Below are positions 6,815 through 16,023 of a DNA stretch of 39,510 bases, piece by piece. The notes below the pieces were generated by a model. That model was not told the DNA's origin and made no database searches. It saw nothing but the letters and a program-made list of their open reading frames with translations. The DNA is from a bacterium (lineage in GTDB: Bacteria; Vulcanimicrobiota; Vulcanimicrobiia; Vulcanimicrobiales; Vulcanimicrobiaceae), in assembly GCA_021794175.1 (NCBI GenBank), contig JAJYRI010000014.1, positions 1 through 39,510 of the forward strand, given 5' to 3'. The position numbers and the translations under genes were made by a program. Positions within the stretch are counted from its first letter, which is position 1, and each line of letters begins with the position of its first letter.

Positions 6815-9178
6815 ATGCGTCTACCGCTCGCCTGGCTCCGTACCTACGTCGACCTTCCCGATGATGTCGATGCGATCGCCGAAAAACTCTCGATGCTCGG
6901 ATTCCCCGTGGAGAGCATCGAGCGCAAGCCTACCATCACCGGCGTCGTCGCCGGCCGCATCACGGCACTGGAGAAACACCCGAACGCCGACCGGCTTCAG
7001 GTCTGCACGATCGAGATCGGCGCCGCCAAACCGCTGACCATTGCCACCGCGGCCACGAACGTCGCCGTCGGTCAGAGGATTCCGGTCGCGCAGATCGGTG
7101 CGATCCTTCCACATATTACCATCGCTCCGCGAAAGATGCGCGGGGTCGAATCCGAGGGAATGCTCTGCTCCGCCGAAGAGCTCGCGTTGCCGGCGGAGTG
7201 GTTCGAAGACGGCATCATGCAACTCGATGGAACGTTGCCGCTCGGCACCGATGTCGTCGCCGCATTCGGCCTCTGCGAACCGATCCTCGAAGTGGAGATT
7301 ACCTCGAACCGCGCCGATGCGATGTCGGTGCTCGGCATCGCTCGCGAACTCGCCGCCGCCTACGGCAGCGCGTTGCGGTCGCCTTCGTTCGAAAACCCGG
7401 GCAAAGATCCGACGCCGACCGAGCGCGCTCCGAAGATCGAACTGCGCTCCGCGGATTGCACGCGTTTCGTCGCACAACGCATCGAAGGCGTTCGCGTCGG
7501 CCCCGCCCCGAGTGCGATCCGCATTCGGCTCGCGCAGGCCGGACAGCGACCGATCGACGCGCTGGTCGACATCTCGAATTACGTAATGCTCGAAATCGGC
7601 GAGCCGCTGCACTTCTACGATGCCGACGCGATTCCGCATGCGCACCTCATCGTGCGCGACGCAACCCCGGGCGAACGGCTGACGACGATCGACGAGCGCG
7701 AACTCGAGCTCGACGAACGCGCGCTCGTCATTGCAGACGAAAACGGCGTCCAAGGGCTCGCCGGGATCAAAGGCGGCAACGTCGGCGAGGTGCGCGCGAG
7801 TACGACGGCACTCATCATCGAAGGCGCAACCTTCGTCGGCGCGCGCATTCGACGCACGAGCGCGCGCTTCGCATTACGCACCGAGGCCTCGGCACGCCAC
7901 GAACGGACGCTGCCCCCTGCGCTCGCCGATGCCGGCGTTGCGCGCGCCGCAGCGCTCCTCGCGACCTTGGGCGCAAGAGCCTTCGCGCCGGTCGTCGTCG
8001 GCGAAGCGATTCCCGAGACGACGCCGATCGCACTGAACGCGGGTGAGGTCCGAAGGCTTCTCGGCATCGACGCGTCACCGGACTCGATCGCGTTCCATCT
8101 GCGCGCGCTCGGGTGTGAGGTAACCATCGCCGAGGATCGACTCGCGGTGCGGCCGCCGTGGTGGCGCCGCGATCTCACGCAGAGCGTCGATCTCATCGAA
8201 GAGTACGCGCGTCTCGAGGGCTACGACCGCATCCCCGAGCTTTTGCCGTGCGTTCCGGCAACGGAGGTATCGAGCGCGCGCTATCGGCGCGAGCGCGATT
8301 CCGCGCATCTACTCGAAGCGCTCGGGTATCGCGAGGTGCTCACCTATTCGCTCGTCGGCGAATCGTTGCTCGGGACGCTCGCGAAAGGTGGACTCGACGA
8401 ACGCTCGCGCAGCGTCGAAGTTGCGAACCCGCTCTCCGAGGAGCAGCGCTATCTGCGTGCCTCGCTCGAAGCCGGACTCCTCGCCTATCTTGCCCGCCGC
8501 GACGAGCGCGCCGCAATCTTTGAGATCGGGCACGCCTTTTCGCGCGGCGAGAATACCGTGCTGGAGACTCCGACGATCGCGCTTGCGCTCGCTACCGAAT
8601 CGGGCGATGAACCCGAGTGGCAAGACCGGGGCTTCATGCAGATCAAGAGCGATGCACTCGCGCTGCTCGCGCGCCTTACCGGCCGCTCGATCGCGGTTGA
8701 AAGCGGCGAGCATCGCTTTTTACACCCGGGTATCTGCGCGGAACTCGCTATCGACGGCCGCTCCGTCGGCGTCCTCGGCAGAGTACATCCGTATCTCGCG
8801 CAGAGTTTTGCGCTCGCGCGTCCGGTCTATCTCGCCTCGTTCGCTCTCGAAGCTTTGCCCGCGTACCGAGCGCCGATCTATACGCCGCCCTCGAAATTCC
8901 CCGCGACCTATCGCGACCTTGCGCTCGTGCTCTCGCCCGAGGTGGAGGCCGCCGCGGTCGAGCGCATCGCGCGGGAGGCGGTCGGTGCCGACTGCATCGG
9001 CGTCCGCGTCTTCGACGAATACCGCGGAGCGCAGGTCGGCAGCGATAAAAAAAGCCTCGCGGTGCGGATCACCCTGCAAAGCCCGAACGAAACGCTGACC
9101 GATACGCTCGTCGACGAGCGCATCGGAGCGGCGATCGCTCGTCTCCACGACGAACTCGGAGCGACCGTCCGCCGGTGA
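6815..9178 (+). CDS. pheT: Phenylalanyl-tRNA synthetase beta subunit
   Basis: A 787-residue subunit of normal length. Domains in order: N-terminal MRLPLAWLRTYVDL; an OB-fold tRNA-binding (EMAP-like) domain (about 40-150, with HPNADRLQVCTIEIG); the B3/B4 editing domain that removes Tyr-tRNA-Phe (about 205-375); B5 (about 400-470); the catalytic-like core; and the C-terminal ferredoxin-fold anticodon-binding domain (about 695-787, starting near SKFPATYRDLALVL). ATG 6815 is chosen over an upstream in-frame ATG at 6701, which lies inside pheS. It ends in TGA overlapping the GTG start of the CvpA-like gene, so the three genes form an operon. Confidence 0.97.
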   Translation: MRLPLAWLRTYVDLPDDVDAIAEKLSMLGFPVESIERKPTITGVVAGRITALEKHPNADRLQVCTIEIGAAKPLTIATAATNVAVGQRIPVAQIGAILPHITIAPRKMRGVESEGMLCSAEELALPAEWFEDGIMQLDGTLPLGTDVVAAFGLCEPILEVEITSNRADAMSVLGIARELAAAYGSALRSPSFENPGKDPTPTERAPKIELRSADCTRFVAQRIEGVRVGPAPSAIRIRLAQAGQRPIDALVDISNYVMLEIGEPLHFYDADAIPHAHLIVRDATPGERLTTIDERELELDERALVIADENGVQGLAGIKGGNVGEVRASTTALIIEGATFVGARIRRTSARFALRTEASARHERTLPPALADAGVARAAALLATLGARAFAPVVVGEAIPETTPIALNAGEVRRLLGIDASPDSIAFHLRALGCEVTIAEDRLAVRPPWWRRDLTQSVDLIEEYARLEGYDRIPELLPCVPATEVSSARYRRERDSAHLLEALGYREVLTYSLVGESLLGTLAKGGLDERSRSVEVANPLSEEQRYLRASLEAGLLAYLARRDERAAIFEIGHAFSRGENTVLETPTIALALATESGDEPEWQDRGFMQIKSDALALLARLTGRSIAVESGEHRFLHPGICAELAIDGRSVGVLGRVHPYLAQSFALARPVYLASFALEALPAYRAPIYTPPSKFPATYRDLALVLSPEVEAAAVERIAREAVGADCIGVRVFDEYRGAQVGSDKKSLAVRITLQSPNETLTDTLVDERIGAAIARLHDELGATVRR

Positions 9179-9711
9179 GTTTCGCCTGGCCCGACATCGT
9201 CATCGGTGCGATCCTCATCATCGCCGCGTTTCGCGGTTGGCGGCGAGGCCTCATCGGCGAACTCGCCGGAGCGATCGCACTCTTTGCCGGGTTACTCGCA
9301 CCGTGGTATTACAACGGTTCCGCCGATACGACGATCGCCAACCTCACGCACGTCGGGCCCGGTTCGGCACATGTAATCGGCATGTTTCTCACCGGCGTCG
9401 CCGCCTACGCGATCGTGATGGCGCTCGCGTGGGCGCTCGAGCGAGTGGCAAAACTTCCCGGGCTCGGTTTACTCAACAGCAGCATCGGCGCGCTCATCGC
9501 GCTGGCGAAAGGAATCGTTTTTCTCTGGTTGCTGCTCTACGTCGCGCTCTTCTTTCCGCTCTCGCCGGATCTCCGCCGCGATCTCGGGCGCTCGAGTTTA
9601 GCGACCATGCTCGTGCAACCCGACGCGCGCATCGATGCCGCGTTGCAGGCGCACGAGCCCTGGTTCGCGCGACCGTTCACGAAATCGCTCTTCAATCGGC
9701 ATCGCCTGTAA
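9175..9711 (+). CDS. CvpA-family membrane protein
   Basis: A 178-residue integral membrane protein with four hydrophobic segments (about 5-20, 28-45, 63-88 and 100-126). The N-terminal pattern PDIVIGAILIIAAFRGWRRG-IGEL is typical of the CvpA family (colicin V production protein). Family members are widespread inner-membrane proteins of poorly defined function, often in housekeeping operons. The GTG start overlaps the pheT stop by four bases, which implies translational coupling. The C-terminal ~45 residues are soluble and lack a known motif. Confidence 0.88.
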   Translation: MSFAWPDIVIGAILIIAAFRGWRRGLIGELAGAIALFAGLLAPWYYNGSADTTIANLTHVGPGSAHVIGMFLTGVAAYAIVMALAWALERVAKLPGLGLLNSSIGALIALAKGIVFLWLLLYVALFFPLSPDLRRDLGRSSLATMLVQPDARIDAALQAHEPWFARPFTKSLFNRHRL

Positions 9712-9718
9712 ATACGCC

Positions 9719-11101
9719 ATGAGTTCGTTCCGCACGCTTGCCGACGCCGTCCGCGGTAGTAAGCGCTATTCGCGATACGCCGTCGGAACGATCATGCTCG
9801 GCACCATCATGGGACCGCTCGATGGATCGATCGCAAACGTTGCGATGCCGACCATCGCCCGCTTTTACCACCGCGGCGTCGACGAAGCCGAATGGGTCTT
9901 GCTCGCCTATATGCTGGTGACCGCATCGACCCTCGTGCTCTTCGGGCGGATCGGCGATATCTTCGGCCATAAACGGGTCTATCAGGTCGGCTTCGGTATC
10001 TTCGGGATCGGTTCGCTCCTTTGCGCGTTCTCACCGTCGTTGGAAGCGCTGATCGCGATGCGCGTCTTTCAAGCGATCGGCGCGGCGATGCTCGTTGCCT
10101 GCACGCAGGCGTTGATCGTCGAATCCGTCGCACCCGAGCGCCGCGGACGCGCAATCGGGCTTAATGGAGCGGCGGTGGCAGTCGGTCTAACTGCCGGGCC
10201 TATCCTCGGCGGCGCGATCATCGCACTCGGAGATTGGCGCTGGATTTTCGCCATCAACGTGCCGATATCGCTGCTCGCGCTCCTCGCCGCCAGCATCGTT
10301 TTGAAACCAACCGTGCCGCGCCGTGAAGGATTCGACCCCATCGGGGCTTTGCTTTCGATCGTCGGCCTTTTCGCGCTCTCGCTCGCCCTTTCGCGCGCAC
10401 ATCGTTGGGGCTGGACGTCGGCAGCAACGCTCGGTTGGATCGCGTTCTCCTTTTTTGCCCTCTCGTGCTTCGTCTTCGTCGAGCGGCGCGTATCGGCACC
10501 GACCTTCGACTTGACGCTCTTCCGTTCGCGCATCTTCGCCTTCTCTACCGTTGCCGCATTTTGTTACTTCATCGCGCAATCCGGAATCGTCTTTTTAGTT
10601 CCGCTCACCGCCCAACTTGCATTGCACGCAACCCCACTGCAAGCAGGGCTCTTACTGGTTCCGTTGACCGCACTCAACGTCGCGCTCGCACCGACCGCCG
10701 GCGCGCTCTCCGATCGGCTTCCGGCGCGTTACCTCTCGACGGCCGGCGCCCTCCTCGTAGCCATCGGTACGCTCTTACTCGCGCACTTACCGCCCCTTCC
10801 GACGACGCTGGAAATCGTCCTTGCGCTCGTCGCTACGGGAATCGGCACGACCATCTTTTCACAGCCGAACAACAATGCGATCATGTCGTCGGCACCGCAC
10901 GAACGGCGCGGTATTGCAGCCGGAACGCTCGCCACCGCGCGGACGACCGGGCAGCTCCTGGGTGTGGCGACGGCGGGTGCCTACTATTTTGCGCACAGCA
11001 ACGGCGCCTCCGCCGACACGTTCGCTCCGGCGAGCGGCTATTTCGCCATACTAACGCTGGCGATGATCGGCGTCGCAGTTCTTTCCTACGTCCGGGAATA
11101 A
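9719..11101 (+). CDS. MFS drug:proton antiporter, DHA2 (14-TM) type
   Basis: A 460-residue major facilitator superfamily transporter. TM1 contains LGTIMGPLDGSIANVAMPTIA, matching the DHA2 motif with an acidic residue in TM1. Motif A follows as GRIGDIFGHKRVY. Motif C, the antiporter motif, reads GLTAGPILGGAII in TM5. The hydrophobic profile fits 14 helices, as in EmrB/QacA exporters. It should expel drugs or other amphiphiles in exchange for protons; the substrate is not predictable. The ATG at 9719 begins seven bases after the CvpA-like stop, so the gene may be the last member of the pheST transcript. No partner membrane-fusion protein is present. Confidence 0.92.
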   Translation: MSSFRTLADAVRGSKRYSRYAVGTIMLGTIMGPLDGSIANVAMPTIARFYHRGVDEAEWVLLAYMLVTASTLVLFGRIGDIFGHKRVYQVGFGIFGIGSLLCAFSPSLEALIAMRVFQAIGAAMLVACTQALIVESVAPERRGRAIGLNGAAVAVGLTAGPILGGAIIALGDWRWIFAINVPISLLALLAASIVLKPTVPRREGFDPIGALLSIVGLFALSLALSRAHRWGWTSAATLGWIAFSFFALSCFVFVERRVSAPTFDLTLFRSRIFAFSTVAAFCYFIAQSGIVFLVPLTAQLALHATPLQAGLLLVPLTALNVALAPTAGALSDRLPARYLSTAGALLVAIGTLLLAHLPPLPTTLEIVLALVATGIGTTIFSQPNNNAIMSSAPHERRGIAAGTLATARTTGQLLGVATAGAYYFAHSNGASADTFAPASGYFAILTLAMIGVAVLSYVRE

Positions 11102-11117
11102 ACCACGCGCGCCAGCG

Positions 11118-12113
11118 TCAACATTTATACCAAGCGGCTTGCTGCACGGCGAGCGGCGAGACTTTCGCCGGGCCGACATACGCGCACGTCTTTTTCGGGA
11201 AATGTATCTTGAGATTGACGTGAAAGAACACCTCGTTGTCGATCGTTTCCGAGCCGACAACCGTTAAGGTCTTGCTCGGATCGATTTTGCATGCCGCCGG
11301 TTTTCCCGCCTTCGCGGCGGTACATTTGAGTTTCGTTCCTCCGCTCTCGATCTTCACCAAGGTAGGCGGAAGCATGAGCAGCGATCCGCGCTCGAAGCCG
11401 GTCAATTCGATCTTTTTCGAACACGAGCGGGTGAGATCGGACTGATGCATTTTCTCCATTCCGTACGTCGGCGCCGACCCGGTAACGGCGATCGGTCCCG
11501 CCAAAAAGACGGCGATCGGTAACGAGGTGCTGTCGTTACTCCCCTTCGAGGTGATGCGTGCGATTCCGAAGAGGAGAAAATTCGGCAACCCGTCGGCATA
11601 GGTTCGCTCGACACCGAATTGCGGCTGCCAATGCATCGTTACGTCGAAGCTGCCGCAGTTCGGCACCGGCTCGATGTCGCGGATGGAAATCGTACTGCCG
11701 CGCAGGTCGAGTTTCGTATATCCCTTGAGGTGTTTCCCGTTGTAGATGAGGATGCTTGCGTCGGCCGAACACCGCGCGCCGTCGGAGTAGGCGAGCAGCA
11801 GCCGAATGGTATAGCGTTTCGTCATCGTCGCCTTCGGCAGCGGATAGCGATGGTGGACGAGGGCGCCCGCGCTTCGCCCCGAAGCCGAACTGCCGTCGCC
11901 GAAGAACCAAGCCCGCGAAGTTACTCGCGCCCCCGGCGGGCCGGTGCTTTTATCCGCTATCGCAACCGAACTTCCACCGGTCGCGCTGCCGGGAGCGGCG
12001 ATACGTGCGCGACAGGTCGGCACTCCCGCAGCTCCCGCCGAGACGTGAAAGATCGCCGATGAGGAGAGCACGAGTGTCGCGGAAAGCATCGCGTAGAGAG
12101 CACGTCGCATCAT
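11118..12113 (-). CDS. Secreted protein with PKD-like domain, unknown function
   Basis: A 331-residue protein with a signal peptide (about residues 1-29: basic MMRR start, hydrophobic core, Ala-Gly-Ala end). Residues about 65-125 resemble a PKD/Ig-like fold: RAWFFGDGSSASG, then HHRYPLP and YTIRLLLAYSDG, recalling the WDFGDG...H-Y pattern. The remaining ~200 residues, with several Cys, match nothing I know. Its ATG overlaps the stop of the upstream lipoprotein gene in an ATGA arrangement, so the two are co-translated and probably act together at the cell surface. The next gene on the other strand is the convergent MFS transporter, 16 bases away. Confidence 0.8.
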   Translation of the reverse strand: MMRRALYAMLSATLVLSSSAIFHVSAGAAGVPTCRARIAAPGSATGGSSVAIADKSTGPPGARVTSRAWFFGDGSSASGRSAGALVHHRYPLPKATMTKRYTIRLLLAYSDGARCSADASILIYNGKHLKGYTKLDLRGSTISIRDIEPVPNCGSFDVTMHWQPQFGVERTYADGLPNFLLFGIARITSKGSNDSTSLPIAVFLAGPIAVTGSAPTYGMEKMHQSDLTRSCSKKIELTGFERGSLLMLPPTLVKIESGGTKLKCTAAKAGKPAACKIDPSKTLTVVGSETIDNEVFFHVNLKIHFPKKTCAYVGPAKVSPLAVQQAAWYKC

Positions 12114-13744
12114 GGAACGATTGCAACTCCCGCGGCGTAGGAGAGGCCGGTCGCGCTGCCGGTTATCGTGCGGATCGGCGCCTGGGGGCTACCGGTTACC
12201 GGCGCAAAGACCTCAACCTCACTCGACCTTCCGAATACGTAGAGGTCGTTGGATCCATCGACGGCGATGAGCGCTTGATCGATGAGAAAGTCGTAGGTAC
12301 CTCCCTGGAGGACGGCCGACGGAACGACGTTTCCGTTCGAACCCGGGGGATAGACCGTAATCGTATTGTTAGCGGAATTTCCGACGTAGATTCTTCCCGT
12401 CGAATCGACCGCGAGCGCTTCGGGGCCGTCGAGCCCGGTAAGGTTGCCGGAGATCGTTGCAATCGGTGTCGCATTGCCGCTCGCACCGGCGGCATATTCG
12501 ACGACCGATCCATATCCGTTTCCGTTGACGACGTAGATATTGTCGCTGCCGTCAAACGCGACTTGGTAGGGAAGATTGAGCCCGGTGTTGCTCCCCGATA
12601 TCGTTTTAACCGGACTCGCCGAACCGTTGGCGGCCGGCGCAAAGTACTCGACGATATTATTATTTGCGTCGGTTGCAACGAGATCGTCGGTTACAGGATC
12701 GACCCCCAATGCCCACGCGTGGATATCGGTCGTTAGCGTCGTCGACGGCGAAGCGTTTCCGCTAGCCCCGTAAGCATAAGAGTAGATGGCGGTTCCGCTC
12801 TGCGTGTATGCAACCACGTAGGCACGCCCGGTGGCGTCGACGGCGATGCCGGTCGGCGACTGAATCGAAGCGTTAAAGCTTGCGGTCGGTGCGACGTTCC
12901 CGTTCGCTCCCGGCGCGAAGGCAGCAAACGTGAAACTGCTCGTTTGGCTCAACGCATAGAGCGTTCCGGCCGTCGGTGCGGGGGCCGCAGTCGGCGACGC
13001 GGTCGGCGTTGCCGTCGGTGCAACGGTCGGCGTTGCCGTCGGGGCAACGGTCGGCGTTGCCGTCGGTGCAACGGTCGGCGATGCGGAGGGCGACGCAGAG
13101 GGCGAACTCGACGGTAACGGCGACGGCGTTGCGGTCGGACCGGTCGCGACCTCGTAGAGCTCGAGCAGATATGTCACCCCGGCATCGAGCGTCAACGGCG
13201 TTGCGCTGCCGGCAAACGTTATGGTCGATCCGGAGATCGTCGCCGGCCCCAAGCTTGTCAGTAGTGGCGATTGGGCGCTCTCGCCCGAGAAAAGCGCGAT
13301 GTAGAAGGCCTCGTTGACCGTCGATATCGCCGCCGGCAATTGAATCGAGAGACTCGGCGTGCTGGTAAACGTGACGTTCTGCGATACTTGAATCGTCAAC
13401 ACGAAGAGCACCGTCGGCACCAACGTTGCCTGAGGCGACCGCATATCGTGCGTGCGATGAAGCGCCTGGGGGGTCGGCGCGCCCACAGGTGCCGCGGTCG
13501 CTGCCGCAAGTGAAATCGTCGTTCCGCTCGGCGCGTTATTGCTCGGGAGTTGGAGGGTTCCGGCGTAGCCGCCGGCGGTCGGAAGCACGACCGGGCCGCC
13601 CGCCTGGGTCAACTTCAGGCCCGTCGGGCCCGCGGGCGCCGGGGTCGGCGGGATCGCCTGCGAACTCCCACCGCCTCCACAGCCCCCGAGCACGGCGATC
13701 GCCCCATAAAAGGCGAGGATCAAAGAAAGACTACTGCGTCGCAT
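12110..13744 (-). CDS. Lipoprotein with PT-rich linker and NHL-type beta-propeller repeats
   Basis: A 544-residue predicted lipoprotein: basic start, hydrophobic helix and lipobox LGGC with C22 as lipidation site, followed by GGGGSS. Residues about 45-195 form an Ig- or fasciclin-size module of unknown family. A Pro/Thr/Ser/Ala linker (about 200-258) contains TVAPTATP repeats. The C-terminal ~280 residues carry five to six repeats of the type GIAVDATGRAYV / QVAFDGSDNIYVVN / ALAVDSTGRIYVGN. These are NHL/SMP-like blades, usually six forming a propeller for protein or ligand binding. A GGAGAT precedes the ATG. It is divergent from the membrane regulator at 13859, with 114 bases between. Ligand unknown. 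Confidence 0.85.
   Translation of the reverse strand: MRRSSLSLILAFYGAIAVLGGCGGGGSSQAIPPTPAPAGPTGLKLTQAGGPVVLPTAGGYAGTLQLPSNNAPSGTTISLAAATAAPVGAPTPQALHRTHDMRSPQATLVPTVLFVLTIQVSQNVTFTSTPSLSIQLPAAISTVNEAFYIALFSGESAQSPLLTSLGPATISGSTITFAGSATPLTLDAGVTYLLELYEVATGPTATPSPLPSSSPSASPSASPTVAPTATPTVAPTATPTVAPTATPTASPTAAPAPTAGTLYALSQTSSFTFAAFAPGANGNVAPTASFNASIQSPTGIAVDATGRAYVVAYTQSGTAIYSYAYGASGNASPSTTLTTDIHAWALGVDPVTDDLVATDANNNIVEYFAPAANGSASPVKTISGSNTGLNLPYQVAFDGSDNIYVVNGNGYGSVVEYAAGASGNATPIATISGNLTGLDGPEALAVDSTGRIYVGNSANNTITVYPPGSNGNVVPSAVLQGGTYDFLIDQALIAVDGSNDLYVFGRSSEVEVFAPVTGSPQAPIRTITGSATGLSYAAGVAIVP
13001..13072 (-). repeat. Three 24-base tandem repeats encoding TVAPTATP
   Basis: Units at 13001-13024, 13025-13048 and 13049-13072 are identical except for one base in the middle copy. 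They encode the Pro/Thr/Ala linker of the propeller lipoprotein. The near-identity suggests recent expansion by slippage, so copy number may vary between strains. Confidence 0.9.
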
Positions 13745-13858
13745 CGGTCGGTGATCTCCAGTCGGCGGTGTTTCCAGGCAGCGTAGAGCGACGATCTTAC
13801 ATTCCCCTTAGCTCGGGGACGGGAGCGCGCTGCGCGGACAAGAAGAGTAAGCAAGCCA

Positions 13859-15988
13859 ATGACCGCTGCAACGCTCGCGCTCGCTCTCGCAATGGCCTGG
13901 CTCCACCCGGCCCTCGCCCCCTGCGTGCGCGTCGTACGGCAAGAAGCAACATCGGCGGGAAGTTCGCTCGAGCGAGTCGCACTCGCCGCCCCGCGCAACA
14001 GCGGCCCGTGGGAGATATTTGCTCCCCCTGGAAGCCGCGCCGCACTCGCCTATCGCAAGCGACCCTCCGGCCGGCGGAGCTCGCCTTTCGACGACGAGAT
14101 TCCCGACGACGGCCACGTCCTCTACGGGGGGCCGCCGGCGCTGACCATTCCGAATTCGTGGGCGCGGCACTCGTTCTTCGTCCGCATCTTTGGAACGCCG
14201 GCGAGCAGCGGTTGCATTCGAGCGGCCCCGGTTTCGTTCGTCCTTCGCAACGAGCCCGGGCACGTACCGCTCTATCTTTATTTCGGGCTGCTCGGCGGAA
14301 CCGCGCTGACGATGCTCGCGCTCTTCGTCGTCTCGGGAGAGCCGTTCATCGGCTGGTATCTCGCCTATCTCTGTTCGCTCGTTCTCTATCAATTATTCCG
14401 CAACGATATTTTGTGGCGGCTCGGGTGGCCGTTCGGTCCGTGGCACAACGGTGAGATCGAGTACGTCCTGTGGGGCCCGAACGTCGCCCTCTACGCACAG
14501 TTCGCGCGTTCGTTTCTTCAAACCGCGCGTTATGCGCGACGAATCGACCGGCTGCTGCTGTTCTGTATCGTCGCCTTACTAGGCTATCTCCCCGTCGTCG
14601 TTCTCTTCCGGCACCTGACGGCCATCGACCTCAATCCGCAGGGCGTCATTCCCATTGCGTTGATGCTCGCGGTGTCGGTGCTGGTCGTCGCCGCAACGAT
14701 CGGCCGGGCGCGCGGCGGCTACCGACCGGCACGATATTTTTTACTGAGTTACCCGATTCTACTTGTGTTTGTCTGCATTGCCGTCTGGCAATATATCGTC
14801 GGCATTCACAGCGGCATCGGCCTTTACGGGGCCGAGATCGGAACCGGAAGCGAGTGCATTTTGCTCGCCTTCGCCATCGGCGACCGCTTGCGTCTGGAGC
14901 GGACGATGGGGCGCGTGCTCTCGGCACTCGAAACCATCCTCGTGCGCGTCGGGCGAGACGGACGCGTTCTCTACGCCACGTCGAATATCGAAGCGTTGCT
15001 GGGAGTATCGAGCGAAGCGCTGCTCGGGAAACACATCGGCGAAATCGCCTCGATCCGGGAGGGCGCCCTCGCAACGAGACTGGCCCGCGCGGCGATCCGT
15101 GTCGACTCGCACGGTCGCGCCGCCTGTGAAATCGCACTGCGCGATCGATACGGCACGGAAAAACAATTCGTGGCGAACCTCTATGTCGAGCGCGATACCT
15201 CGCAAGCGATTTCCGAAATTCAAGTCGCGCTCCAGCCGGCGACCGCCGAAAATACGCGCCTCGATCGATCGCCGCATGCAATTTCGCCGAACGCGACGGT
15301 GCTTCTGAGCGTTTATCGCGGCCTCCTCGAGGTCGATTCCGCGACGATCGGCGTCACCGGTCGCGAGATTGAAGTACTCGTTTACCTCGCGCTTCACTCG
15401 GCAGCGGTGCCGAGCGGGCAAATAGCCGCAGCGCTCTGGCCCGATCGCGATACGCACGCGGCGAGCCGCGCGCTGCAAACAACGATCTCGCGATTACGGA
15501 AAAAGCTTCCGCCCGATTCGATCGTCGCGTCTCGACGCCGGTACGCCCTCGGTGCTACGGTACGCACCGATCTTGACGATCTGCGAGCCGCAATGCGCAC
15601 CGAGAATATCGACGAGCTGCGGCGACTTCGGCCGCTCGTCGTCGGCACGATCCCAACGACCCTTCGCCACCGGGAATGGTTCGCCGAGTTCGAGCTCTGG
15701 CTGGAGGGCGTCCGGCGCGACGCATTGCTGCAACTCGGCGAGGCTTCGCTTGCGCTCGGAGATCCCGGAACGCCGCTGAGCATCGCCGAGAATCTTCGCC
15801 GGCTCGATCCCTGCGACGAGAGCGGCTACCTGCTCGCCGTTCGCGCCCTCCTCGCCACCGACGACCAAGTGGGAGTGCGGCACATCTATGCCGAGTGTCG
15901 CCATGCGCTGGAACGCGGCCTCGGGCTTGCACCCTCGTCGCAATTCGAGCATTTTTGCCGCCAAGCCGGCGAGATCGAGCGGTTGTGA
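13859..15988 (+). CDS. Membrane sensor-regulator: 7TM (7TMR-DISM-like)-PAS-SARP/BTAD fusion
   Basis: A 709-residue protein with an unusual order of domains. Residues 1-28 form a signal-like helix. An extracytoplasmic Trp/Tyr-rich beta region covers about 30-133. Seven hydrophobic helices span about 136-345, with YLYFGLLGGTALTMLALF, GWYLAYLCSLVLYQLF and FARSFLQTARYARRIDR, the style of the 7TMR-DISM sensor family. A PAS-like domain follows (about 350-455, ILVRVGRDGRVLYATSNIEA). Next is an OmpR-type winged helix as in SARP regulators (about 485-570, GREIEVLVYLALHS...ALWP...ALQTTISRLRKKL). The last part is a BTAD/TPR-like helical domain (about 572-705). It should sense something outside or in the membrane and bind DNA directly. 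The divergent lipoprotein gene and the SARP-like gene 35 bases downstream are the obvious candidate targets. Domain calls are by eye. Confidence 0.85.
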   Translation: MTAATLALALAMAWLHPALAPCVRVVRQEATSAGSSLERVALAAPRNSGPWEIFAPPGSRAALAYRKRPSGRRSSPFDDEIPDDGHVLYGGPPALTIPNSWARHSFFVRIFGTPASSGCIRAAPVSFVLRNEPGHVPLYLYFGLLGGTALTMLALFVVSGEPFIGWYLAYLCSLVLYQLFRNDILWRLGWPFGPWHNGEIEYVLWGPNVALYAQFARSFLQTARYARRIDRLLLFCIVALLGYLPVVVLFRHLTAIDLNPQGVIPIALMLAVSVLVVAATIGRARGGYRPARYFLLSYPILLVFVCIAVWQYIVGIHSGIGLYGAEIGTGSECILLAFAIGDRLRLERTMGRVLSALETILVRVGRDGRVLYATSNIEALLGVSSEALLGKHIGEIASIREGALATRLARAAIRVDSHGRAACEIALRDRYGTEKQFVANLYVERDTSQAISEIQVALQPATAENTRLDRSPHAISPNATVLLSVYRGLLEVDSATIGVTGREIEVLVYLALHSAAVPSGQIAAALWPDRDTHAASRALQTTISRLRKKLPPDSIVASRRRYALGATVRTDLDDLRAAMRTENIDELRRLRPLVVGTIPTTLRHREWFAEFELWLEGVRRDALLQLGEASLALGDPGTPLSIAENLRRLDPCDESGYLLAVRALLATDDQVGVRHIYAECRHALERGLGLAPSSQFEHFCRQAGEIERL

Positions 15989-16023
15989 CCGTTTTGTAAG
16001 GACCGGCGAGTAATCTTTGGGCG

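Noticed and set aside
13001-13072. Possible CRISPR array
   Set aside because: The repeats are directly adjacent, without unique spacers, and encode a Pro/Thr/Ala linker in frame. The same applies to the arrays at 33563-33694 and 39324-39413.
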